Shown here: positions 41,204-53,500 of the stretch, piece by piece
Numbering within the stretch: the first letter of the stretch is position 1
Layout: each line of letters begins with the position of its first letter
Assembly (NCBI GenBank): GCA_008360975.2
Contig: CM039181.1
Span: forward strand, 6,184,380-6,248,379
DNA length: 64,000 bases
Direction: 5' to 3'
DNA from: Lichenostomus cassidix
Lineage: Eukaryota > Chordata > Aves > Passeriformes > Meliphagidae
Notes under the pieces: generated by a model
Seen by the model: the letters and a program-made list of their open reading frames with translations, nothing else
The model's database searches: none
What the model was told of the DNA's origin: nothing
Program-made: the position numbers and the translations under genes

Positions 41204-43780
41204 TTCTCATGGTAGTCTAGTTCTATGAAATGTTTGATTATTCCAAAGAGCAAAAATGTATTATTTTCTATTTTAACCCTAGAAACACTGGGCCTTTAGT
41301 ATGCTGATGGCATTTTTACATCACAGTGATGGAATTTCTGTTTCCCTTGTTAACCCTGCCAGGTTGTAATGGCACAGAGAACAGACTATTTAGATTGGAT
41401 GGCTGGAATGGGAATGATAGTCTTTTAAATCCACTCAGCAGCACACAGCAGAAAATACTGGGCGTGCTTTTAGTAATGAGCAGTGGTCAAGAGCAATCCT
41501 TCTGCCTTTATTCCATATTATTTGTGGTTATAACAGATTTGCTATGCAGCACAAACCTTTGATATAGAAGAACTATGAGGGACATGGACAAAGGCCAAGA
41601 AAGGATGGAAAGCACAGTTTGTGAAAACTGAAAAGACAAAATTGGACACAATATTTATATTGTATAGAAGAATGATATACAAGAAGAAATAGCTGAGTGC
41701 CCTATATTTAGCAATATGATGTGATAAAGGTAGACAAACCAACACCCATACATTATGCTGGCAAATCTAGATTAATATGTGGAAATAGAATCTGATTTTT
41801 CAGCAGTGAGTACTCCCCATTTCCAGGAGGTTTTGTGTTGGATATGGCCACATCATTAGCCACTTCTCATGTTGAGAGAAAAGATATTTTTGATAGCTTT
41901 TCCTAGGATTGATCAAATTCTCTCTGTTTAGGGTCTGATCCTTTTAATACCTTTGCATTCTAATATGACTCAGGTCGTGAATTTCATTACTTTCTCTTAA
42001 TCTTCAGCAAGCAACTTTGTGTCAGATACTGTGTACCTCTAAGAAAACTGCAAAGGTATTTCTTTCAGATGGCAAGGCCACATTAAAAGCTCTCATTTCA
42101 CTTTGAATGATTTCCTTTTCACTAAAAATGTGCTTCTACAAAAATGTACTGCCAAAATTATCAATATGCCAGAGCCAAATTCTCCCACTAACTGCTTCAG
42201 CATGTTCACTACTTCATTTCAAGTGAAGGACAAGAAAGCTACTGAAGAGTGTTCATCTGCAGCTGAACAGTCTCTTTCTTGCCCTTTACAGCCCATGTCA
42301 GTCTGCAGCTCATGCTCTCTGGAAAGCAAGGATACAAACACCAGCAGCAGAGGCTGTTTTAGATCTCTTCCATTGTTATTTCCTTACCTTCATATGTTTT
42401 CAAATCCCTGGCATGGATGTGGTATTATTTGCATGTCTTGACATATTTATTTTTATACTGCTGGTGTTTTAATATAATTTAGTGAAAGCAAAATAAATTA
42501 AAATACATTGACCTTCTTTGAAATATTACACTGATGTTCTCAAGTCCAGTAAATAAAATTACTCCTCCCGAGTTTGTGAGTAACCTGTATTTGTTACTCC
42601 TTACACCTTCGAATGATCCTTTAAGAACATGCTAATGCTTCTGATAAAAAGCTATTAAAGATCACTGCTCAAATGATGTTGTTACTGACCTCCTTCTACA
42701 ATAAAATGATATAGAAAAAGAAACATCACATGAGCTACCAAAAATGTTTACATAGCAACAAAGAGGCTTTGCTAGTGATGACCAAACAGTAAGTTGCCAC
42801 CTGCTTGATCCAAACATGTTTCTTTTTCTTTCACTCCAAATCGTGTTCAGGCACTTCAGAAAGTCATGTGAAGAATTTAAATACTCAACTCACACTTAAG
42901 AGTAATTTATTTACTACTTATAAAGCTAAAGGTAGTACAAGGATCTTGCAGCACTGTGGATGAACCATTTTTCCAACAATGTGACTTAAATGTTGATGCA
43001 GTAAAATAAAGTGAATCCCATCCTCCTTTATGTAAGGAACCAAGTCAGAACACTAAATTACTGACACACAAAAAAGTTCAATTCTACTACTATAAATATA
43101 ACGAACATCAATATGTTTCTGCATTTATTTACTGAAGAGACCAGTTTCCTTCCATTATTTTTGCACACTTAATGTAAAGAGAAATAAACCTGTTCTTCCA
43201 CTCAGTAATTTCTGTCACTCAAAATTGCTAGAAAACAGATTAGCAATAGAAATATGAACTTGTGGTTTGGTGTGAACTATTACACTCAATTTTTATGTTA
43301 AGAACATGACCAACTTGCTACTGCCAAAAAGAAGTTTGTAGAGTACCCCCAGTCTTAGTGGCAGAATAATTTGTTTTATTGTTTTTCTGTGCTTGCATTA
43401 AGATACACTGTCGGTAGTCCTTTTCTTAAATTCCTGTCTCCCTTCCTAACACCTTCAAAGGCAATACTCACGTTGTGTGCATCCAGCACAGGGAATGTGT
43501 ACTGAAGGTGAGACCTTCAATACATTTCCAGGGAAAGAGGCACAGTATGCACATATGTATCTTTATTGCAGAATGGTGACCTGGAGTTTAAATGTTAGTT
43601 TGGAAGGCAGATAATGACACAAACAGTCAAAGGAAACAGAAACAACCTTGACGTTGGCCATGGCTTCAGTTAAACCAAAGCAGAAATGCTGAACATGGCA
43701 TGATTTTGAATTAAACAATGGTTTTCCCTCTAAGCATGTGAAAAAAGTGAATCGCAGGGAAAATGTGCAAATCAAGGCTA
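41204..43780. other. Divergent intergenic region, right part
   Basis: AT-rich, with no gene, RNA or clear repeat recognised. Open frames at 41326-41562 and 42103-42441 look like chance frames. Confidence 0.5.
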
Positions 43781-43789
43781 CATTGTGTG

Positions 43790-44560
43790 TTGGAAACCGA
43801 AGTCCGAGGCGGCTGAGGTGTGTGCAGGACTCCCTAATGGAACCTGCAGAGTGTCTGGCCCGGTTTCCGTGTCCCCGCGGTGACCAGCTGCCCCGGGCCG
43901 GCCAGCTGCCAAGAGCCGCTGGACATTCACTCCGGACCCCATTTATACCCCATTTTTAAAGATAACCGTGAAGGCACAAGCCGCCGGCGACCCGCAGAGT
44001 CCGGCCGGCACTGCCCGGCAGCATCTCACCGCCCTCCTCCCTGCCCCGACGGGGCGTGTGCGGCAGGAGAGCCGGCAGCGCCCGGGGCACGGCGGTGCGG
44101 GGATCGCTGCCTTCTCAAACTCTCCAGGTGAAGGCGAGAGGGCCCGCGGCTGGCCCTGGCTCTCCGCCGCCGCCGGGGGCGGGGAGAGCGGCGGAGAATC
44201 GAAAGTGAAGGGGAGAAGGCAGCGGGACATCCCCGGGCTGCGGGAGGCGCAGCGCCTCTGCCCGGCGGGCTGACCCCGCGGGGTGGGGTGGATGCGCCCC
44301 GGCAGCCCTCGCTCCCGGGCACTGCCTGCGGGGCGCCGCCGCGGAGCTCGGCCCGCTCCTGCCGCCCAGCTGCCCGTGCCCCGGGCGGGACAGCCGCCCG
44401 CGATGCTGGGCTGCATGCCCGGCGTGGCTTTCGTGCCCGCTCTGCTCGTCAGCTGGTCTTCGGCCGCCTTCATCATCTCCTATGTGATCGCCGTGCTGGC
44501 GGGGCACGTCGAGCCCCTGGTGCCCTACATCAGGTGAGAACGGGGCTCTGTGTGTGTGTG
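43790..44560 (+). promoter_or_regulatory. DRAM1: CpG island and promoter region of DRAM1
   Basis: Sharp GC/CpG-rich block ending just after coding exon 1 of DRAM1, with GGGGCGGGG-type Sp1-like words near 44175. No TATA box was seen. DRAM1 is a p53 target in mammals; I did not find a convincing full p53 site by eye in this island. Confidence 0.75.
44403..44533 (+). CDS. DRAM1: DRAM1 exon 1 (residues 1-44)
   Basis: Starts [18 protein letters not shown]; donor ATCAG|GTGAGA. Encodes the first membrane helix and the [10 protein letters not shown] loop. Confidence 0.96.
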
Positions 44561-47500
44561 AGCAGGGCAGGTGTTCCGAGGGGCTCCCGGGGCGATTCTG
44601 GTGTCCCCAGGGGACATGGGGCAGTGGTTGCCACCACCTGTGACAGGGGACACGTTGGGCACTCCCGGCACCATCACACCTCTAGCGCCTCTGAGAGCCA
44701 CGGGACCCAAACGCTGGGGAGGCGATGGAAAGGACATGAAAGGTTTCTGCAGCAGCCAGTGATCCTAGGAAAACTGTAGGATTACGTGGTGGAAATGTAA
44801 TTTTGTTTGTATAACTCCAGAACGAGGCCAAAGTGCACCAGATGATGACAGGACTCGAAGCCCTGGGATGGCTTTTGCAGTACACACGTCCCACAAACAT
44901 GCATTTTTAATATTTCACTGTAGGACCAATGAGTTTAAATGACTTCCCAGGCGATGCCTGGCACCTCTTTTCTATAACCTCAGTCATTTAAGTGCAATTC
45001 TGTGTAAATTATTCTATATGCGTGGTTTATGTTAACCTTTTAATCTAAGCTATGATTAGTTGCTTGTATTTATCTCAATAGATTAAAAGTTAGCCAGAAA
45101 TCCAAGAGTGTCTCTGACATACAGAAGATCTAAGCAAGATTTTAAAATATATCTTTCAAGATACATCTAGACTTAAATCCTTGAAGGACTTTTTAGACCT
45201 GCATAATTCCAGAAGACTGATTGGCACATACAAGAAAATTTGATTGAAAATTAGGGTTTGTCATCATAGGCAAGAGCAAATAACATCACAACCCACCAGA
45301 CAGCTGAGCTTCATTCAAACTGAGCCAAGGAAAGTTGGACTTCATGCTTATATTAGGAAAACTTTTTAAGATTCTCAGCACAAATCTGGAAAGCTCTTGA
45401 AAAACCTAGTTCTTGTACTTGAACAAATACCCTACTGCTCATCCTTGATTACATACAAAGCTTTACTGACACAAAACTCCTTGTGATCAGTGCAATTTAT
45501 CCATTATTAACTAGGAAATATAAAACATTTGAAATAATTGTACATGGTTTGAGTTCAGAAAGATTTTGGGATCCTTTAGTAAGAAATTCAACAAATTATG
45601 TTTCTTATGTTGAAATCACATAATTGAATAAAATATAGCAAAGAATGGGATTGTTTTTGATGTGTAGTTTTGTTTGTAGTTAAGTTTTTGACACCCCAGA
45701 TATCCTAATTGTGTCATTCTTTTTAAAGGGATAGACCAAAGCTTTAAGTTACAAGTGTATAACTCTGATGAATCTATCACAGCTGCAATAGTTATATCAG
45801 CTTCATGGAATAGCTCCCAGAAAACATTATTCTTGTCCTTTAGCTACGGAATCACAGTGTGTCCATATACCCTAAAAAACCCAAATAAAATGCTGCACCA
45901 GTGAATCCCAGTCACATTTCAGGCCCTCTGCATTTACTAGTAAAACTTTTTAAAAGCCTTGTTTATTTTACATCCTTTTAACACCCCATTTGGACTGAGG
46001 ATATACATTGACTATTGCTGAAGAACCTGCAACAATTCTAAAGGCACATGATCTAAGCATAAGAACTTCATAGAAGATGCACTTGGGAATAATACAAATA
46101 CTCAGGCCCATAGTCATACCATAACTCCTGTTCTTAATTTGCAGGTCATTGCTTTAGCCTAAGAATCTGAATCATGTGATTGAGAATGTGATTTAGTAAA
46201 ACTAAGAGTGATAAAAAAGAGGAAGAATGTTGCAACATTTCAGTTGTGCAATATCTTAAAATGAACTATAAAAATTAAATAGAGCTCGTATGGGGAAATT
46301 CCAGTTACACAAAGGAGAAGAATATTGACAAACTTTAGCTCAACAGTTCTGTAATTGTTATATACATTCCCCGAGGTTAGCCATACTCTGTGTGTGCCTT
46401 GAGGTAACATTATTTTTATTTGTTTACCATGTAGCAGCTGTCACAGTGAGTGACCACACCTAAATTTGTCATTGAGGCTGTGCTAACGTCTCATCAAGTA
46501 AACCACATAAATACATTTCTGGGTAGACCAAATGAATATGATTTTGTGTTTTCTAGCAGCTGAGTCCTAAAAGATAACTAGGTTGTACTCCAATTAGTTC
46601 TTGTACTCATACTCCAAATCCAAACAATTTGGATGTGCTGGGGTGGTTGTTTGCTGGTTTGAATTCTCAGTGAAAGAGTAAAGGGAATTTTCCTGAAGGT
46701 TTTTGCTACCAGTTGGTACCTCTGAAGAAATCAGAATCCCTGTAGGTAGAATAGAATCTTCCTATTTTAAAAATTTTGGACTTCGGTTTGAAGAGAAATA
46801 GTTTATGATGGCTCTGAAGAAAATGCAATGATGATGAGTCTTTTGGCACTAAAATATTTATTCCTTGTTCCCTTCGCCTCCTTGTCCTTCCACTCTCCAG
46901 AAGACTCTTTTTAGAATTCTCTGCCTGAGATGGTGACACAAATGCTGTCATTTTCATACATGATTTCTCATCTTTTCCATGGTGGTCGAGCTCACCTATA
47001 CACCAGCCCAAATAAATGAGGACATTTTTGTTTCAAATGTGCCATTTGCCTTTTTCTTTTTCGTAGAAAGGAAGGGAAAGTCACCAATACTTTTTTTTTT
47101 TTTTTTTGCTAATCTTTTTTTCCAAAGTGGCAGACTAGAAGAAAAATGAATATGAACCCAAGTCTTCATTTAGCTTCGGGGATTTCTTAATGGAAAATAC
47201 AGCATTAAAAAGATTGTGTCCTTAAAAGTCCAGGGCAGTACTTTGCAAATAGATTGTAGATGTGATATAATATTCCTGGTATGAAATGTCTTTAAAGCAT
47301 AATCTCAGACTGTTGAGTTTAAAAATCCCCAACGGCAAAAGTCACCTACAAACCTCTAGCTTGAGAAAATCTTGTGCTAAAAAATGGAGTTCAGTGCAAT
47401 TTCAGGTTATTTGGATTGCTCTTATGATGTGTTCCAAGAACTTCAAATGGTTTTCTATGCATGTGCCAGTTCCATTCTCTGCTCACCTAAGGCCCTTCAA

Positions 47501-50500
47501 AAGCTTTGAAGTGATTACAGTCCTGTACTTACCACAGAGCAGTTTCTGATTTGAAAAAGTCCTTGAAGATTGTCACAAGTGGCCCACTCTTTAAATGGAC
47601 TCCTTTGTGTTAATGAGAACACTCCAGAAACAAAAGGAAAAGATGAAATTCAACGTTAAAAATGGGCTAAACGAAACAAGTATTAAGGTAATTTTCTGGT
47701 GTGTCAAACAAACAACAACAAAAAAAAGAGTTTACTGTTTCCATCAATTTCACTATCAAAGAGAAACAAGAGTAATGCAGAGTACAAGCTGGAACAAGTC
47801 TTCAGAAAGCGTTACAACAAGAGAATTCAGGTGAATAGGGTTTCCTAATGCCTGATAAGTTGTGAGAACTTGTCTAAAAGCCTGGTTGAAACTTTCATTT
47901 TCTGAGAATTTGGAAACGATCTAGTCAAAATATTAATTTTCTCTCTTTTTTTTTTTTTTTTGCATCAGTTTTTCATAGAAAAGGATCCTTCCTTTATCCT
48001 AAGCTTCCTCCTGTTGTTGATCTTAGCAAGTTTTTTACACAAATCCTTCTGTAACATAGAAGGGGTTGGAGAGCAAATACTAATTAATAAATAATCAAGT
48101 CATTTGAGATGGTCATACTCTTCTGTCCTGAACGTAACTAAATTGTCAAAATCCTTGAGAGTGATTGCTGAAGTAGAGAGTGCTTTCCCTTTTGGGTGTT
48201 GAGAGCATTCATGCTGAGGTCATTTTGTCTGTACTCAGTGGTAGCTTCAGAGCCTTAGCACTGAAACCTAATCCAGCCTCACTGTTGGAATGAAGAGCAT
48301 TCATCTTCTTGAGTTACATTAAAAAAGCTCTAGCTAGTACCTACTTGTCCCATCACACACAAAATCAACATGGGCTGGAAAACACCTGGGAGGTTACTGA
48401 GTCCAACCTGGGGCAGAACTCATCATGTCAGCCAGAGCATGGCACTAAACCCAGGCTTTCCTTTAACACTTCCAGGGATGGTAACTCCACCACCTCCCCA
48501 GGCAGTCCTTTCCAATGTCTAAACACCCTTTCTGTGAAGAAATTTGTCCTAATATCTAATTTAAAGCTCCCCCAGCACAATTTGAGACCATTTCCTCTTC
48601 TCTTACTGTTTTTTACCTGAGAGCCTGACCCCCAGCTGGCTACAGCCTCCTTTCAGGTTGTTGTAGGGAGCAATAAGGTCACCCCTGAGCCTCCTCTTCT
48701 GCAGGAGAAACCCTTCCAGCTCCCTCAGCTACATTTCTTTTGGAATTTCAATTGTAAGTCTCATTTATGTTTCACAGGTCTCAATTAACTTGTAATTTCT
48801 CTCTCCTCCTGCTTTAGTGACACTGGAACTAAACCCCCGGAGAGTGGTGTCTTTGGTTTCATGATTAATATCACAGCACTTTTAGGTATGTATAAAGTAT
48901 TTGGGTTGATCAGAAGGAAGAAATGAGAATTAGCCAAAGCTGCTTGCTTAAATTGCAGAAATGTATTCAGCATTCTGCAGAAAAACTACTGCACAGCCAA
49001 ATGGTAGAATCAGGTAGATGTAAGTAAGAAGAGCATCTGACTAAAGAGTCAGGTCCTTAGGAGCAGTTAGTGCAGGCTTAGAGGCACTTGTGTCTCCTCA
49101 GAGCACCTCAGCAGTGCAAAGTAGTCAACAGGCTGCAAATAAAAGTGGATCAAATATGGCATAATTATTCTGCAAAAGCTCTGTCTTTGATGGAGGGAAA
49201 CTTTAGGTTCTAGGGAAGAGCAGTGTTGAAGCAGCACCTGGTTTTCCCTGCAGTGTGCCTGCTTCTCTGCACAATGAGTGATGGGAATCAGGGAGTTTGA
49301 CATTTTCTGTTATCTTCTAGAGGATGGAGATCAAGATCTGTATGCATGAAGTTGTTATGGCCTTAAGGCAAAGTAACAATCATATATTTTATCTTTTCTA
49401 AGAGCCTCATGCAGTCACACTATCTTGGTGAGTTGTGTAGTGCCTGGGCAAAGCTACCTGAGTGATTTTGCCAACTGTAGATAGCCTGACATTGTGTTCT
49501 GTGCTATGGATCTGTGGAATCCAGTCTACAGCTTATTATATCCTGAAGAACCATGATTTCCTAGTTCAGTGCAGCTGTTTTCCAGGAGTGAACTGTATAT
49601 TAGGGTTATGCATGCAGTGGCTCTGCAAAAAGGAATTCATTCTACAGACCATCCATTATAAGGAGATGTAGTTCTGGTATAAAACTGCATCTCAGAACAG
49701 AATAAAGCCTCCCACTTCAGCTTATGGTCCTTATCTCCCTGTAACATCTGTTCCTCGTGTGGAATGGCAGTGTCTCTGTGCCCAAAACACCCAGGAGAAT
49801 GGGATTTAAATTTGCGTTTTTCTTGAAATGATGTGCAGTTATTTCTAGGTAGCAATAATGGGCAATTTTATGATGAAAATGTTAAAGTTCTATCTGTAAG
49901 TTCATCTGAAAATCACTGCCTTTCTGCTTCATCCCAGTAGAGTTAAATGTAATTTTATTTCTTGTATTATGCTTATAATTTTATTCTTTATTTCATGTGT
50001 TACAGGAAAAGTTGTTAAAATGTAAGCAATATGTGATCATTAAACAAAACACATTTTCTTGTTTTTTTCAGCTGTAATTACCATGTACATCAGATATTTA
50101 TTAATAGAGAAGCAGAATGAGTCATCACACTTTGTTAGGTCTTCATGCAACATGTTTACTTTATGTATTGGCTGGATGGGCTGCACTGGAATGGGCATAG
50201 TTGCAACTTTTCAGGTATGACCATAAATTTAATAACAAAAATGAAACTGAAATTGTTTTACCAGTTAAAATTTCAGCTAAATAAATAAATTTCAGCTAAA
50301 TAAGATCCCCATGTGGAAACTTGGAAAATGAAGTAAGAATGCCTGCCTTGCTCTTGCCTTTTTTCAGTAGCTTTACAGCAACAGATTTGTTTCCTCCCTG
50401 TACATGAGAATTTTTGCTTGTGAAGTTATGTCATTAAGGTATTTTCTGTGGGTTTGTCTTGTAACAGCAGGTCTGCACTATATGGATTTTTTCCTGGAAA

Positions 50501-53500
50501 TTTTTTACTGTGAAAATCTGACTGCAAAAAACTTTGCTATTCCAAGTTATTTCACTTATAATCAGATAGGGCAGAATAAGTCAGACTAACAAAAGCACCT
50601 GAATTTTTGACTGGATGATGGCACACTCACTAGCAGCATTTTCTACAGAATAAACTGGGTTTATCTGACAGGATAGAACTCTGATCACAATATCAGCCTG
50701 TTCTTTTGAGTCTGTAGGAGATGTTAAGTCTTTTGACAGAGACTTGTAGAATTACTGCTTGCTTTGCCAGAAAGGGTTAGACATCTCTTGGTAAATCAAA
50801 GTCCATCCCCTCAGTGTCTGAAAGAAAATTCAATAGAGAGAAAAAATACTGAAGCAGATTATTCCTTTCACCTTTTCTAGGGAGGAAATGTATAGTAGGG
50901 TAGACACAAGTATTATGACAATTGCACAATTATGACAATTGAAAGTTTCAGCCTAGAATCAAGTTAAATTTAATTGGCAGGCAGCTTGAGATATTACCTT
51001 AAAATCTGTGGAAAGAGCTACATTATTTCTTTTAAAGGATGGTCTACCTCAGTACGTTTTGTTAAATACTATTGTGCTCATATAGTGACATAATAACATA
51101 CAGAGAAAGTGAAAATAAAAATTGTCAGAGCTTCAGCAGCCAGTGCAGTTTTACATGTAATGGACGTGGCATTTCAGACAAAAAATCCCTCTGCCTTAGG
51201 ATGGTATTTTGCCCTATTTAGCTTTGCATCCAGGCAGTGTGTGTGGATTGCAAACACCACAGGTACTGCAGTCTATTCTAATCATGCTATTTTACTTTTA
51301 AATATCTGTACTCATTGATAAGATTTATATGTGGCACAAAAAAATGTTGGATGATGCCTGACCGAAATAGGAAACAAACTCAGATTCAGAAAGGAAAAGA
51401 CAAATCAGGAATGCGAAATGATTTGAGAGTCAGAGAAACAGAAACTTTGATCTTAAAGTTTCCAAAGAGGTTCCTTGACAGTTATAGTATTGATTCTCAT
51501 CTAATCCCTGTTGTGTCTCATTGCCAGTCCATAAACTCCTTCCTCACCTAATTTCTATTTCCTCTGCTTTGACCCTGCTTTCCATGTTTAGTGCAGTTTG
51601 CAGAAAGAATTCAGAGCACAATGAGGATCTAATCCAGCTAAGCATCTGATCCAGCAGATTTTCAAGCGTGTTTAATTGCCCAGGAAGCTGGAAATGGTGA
51701 CTTGCAAGCCTTCAGTCTTTTCCCTGTACACATACAACTAGTGAACAGTACATTCTCATCCCCATCTGCCAAAAGAATAACCAAGACATGAAAAGGGTCT
51801 GAGATTTGCTCCAGGTCAGGCGATCATTTCAAGTCTGGAGATCAAAGCAAAGCTGGAATTAGAAATGATTTCCTTACTATCCAGTCTAGTTCCTCTAATC
51901 AGTACACCATGTAGAACATTCACATCCATGAGCACTACCTGCACCTTCCTTCAGCTGCTAACACTGTGCTGATTCCCTCTGCAGGAGCTGGCTGTCCCCA
52001 GTGTCCATGACATTGGAGCCTTGGTGGCTTTTGGCTCAGGTGTTGTGTACATCACACTTCAGTCTATAATCTCCTACAAGTCCTGCCCACGGTGGAACAC
52101 TTACTTTGTGTGTCACGTAAGGATGGCCATATCTGTCATATCCTGCATTGCTTTCATTGCCAGTATCCTTTGTGGTGCATCCCACAGTTTTCTCTTTGTG
52201 TGTTCATGATTTTCCTTTTAAGTGAAATTGTTGCTGGTAAAGAATAAGAATGGATGTCATCCTCTTTACTTAGGGCTCTCTAATGTATATAATATAGCCT
52301 GTTGAGACACCATTAACTGCATAAAGATGATTTTTGGGACTTCTACAAAGCTTTAGCTCTTATTTCAGCAGTATATTTAAAAACAATGCCCCAATGTTAT
52401 TCCCAGAATCATACACTAATGAAGCTAGAACAACTTTCCAACGTCCTTGACATGAAGGAGAGTAGGGAGGAAGGCCTGAAAAAGGGAGCCACTGCTCTTA
52501 CAGTGAACCAAACACAGAGAAATGAAAAATACAGGTGGCATACAAGCCTAAGAAGATGATTTTGATCACATTGCTGCCACAACACACTGCTTGGATCAGT
52601 AGCCACACTGCACACACCTCCTGGCTGTTCCCATGGCATGCTACAATTAGAGTGATCTCACTGATTTACTAACCTTGGGTGATCTCCCAGGGTGACAGAC
52701 TGGTGACAGCAGATCATCCCATGACTCAGCCAGCTCCTGCCTGCTTTGGGTCTCAGCAGCTGGGAAAGGACTTTGAAACATGCCTCAGTCCAGAGGGGAA
52801 GTTGTACAAACACATCAAGGCACCTATTGGGCACCAGGGGAAACCAAATTGGTTCCACTTCCAGCAGGGCAGGACTCTGCTCCACACCCTTGGTCACAAA
52901 TGTGACCTCAATTTTGGAATGTCTCACTCACTGTCTGTGCTTTGCAAGAACCCAGAGGAACATTAATTTGAGTGCTGCTACCACTTACCTTTTAGTAAAG
53001 TGTTCCATTGACTTGTTTTCTCAATACCTTGATTTGATGTTCTGGTGGTTTAGGATCTCCTGTGTTACAAAAGGGGAAGGTGGGAGGGTTTTTTTGTAAG
53101 CAGATGTTTTCACTTTTACTCACTAATATTGTAGAGTTTCCTTTACACTGTTTTTCCCAGTGATTGTGTTTGCTTCAAAAGTTTCCATGACAAAAATTGA
53201 TTGGACACCTGGTGAAAAGGTAAAATCTTACTAGGTAGCCAACTTACCTTGTATCACATGATTTGGGGAATGCTGTTATATTTATATGAAAGAATTACAA
53301 ACATTTCAGAGACTTCAAATAGTACATTATCCTGAACAGATTTGTACAATGCTGGTTTCCAGTTACTTCTCTGTTAGAAAAATATCTGTGCTGTGGGTAA
53401 GAAAACTTGTGACAGATGATTAATCTTTAAAGAGTTAGACTTTCATTTTACACAAGAATTTGAAAGTTTCCCATAGAAAAGAACTACCAAAAAAAAAAGG

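Larger units (their letters stand above)
44534..48817 (+). other. DRAM1 intron 1
   Basis: A 4.3-kb intron, AT-rich. It contains two poly(T) tracts (about 47090-47107 and 47946-47961) and a CR1 fragment near its 3' end; nothing else was recognised. Confidence 0.55.

Noticed and set aside
42812..42821. AAACATGTTT, a perfect p53 half-site about 1.6 kb upstream of DRAM1
   Set aside because: No second good half-site at proper spacing was found, and single half-sites of this AT-rich form occur by chance.
52405..52450. Possible CR1 start (AGAATCATACACTAATGAAG)
   Set aside because: Only the first few words resemble the CR1 antisense end and the similarity does not continue.
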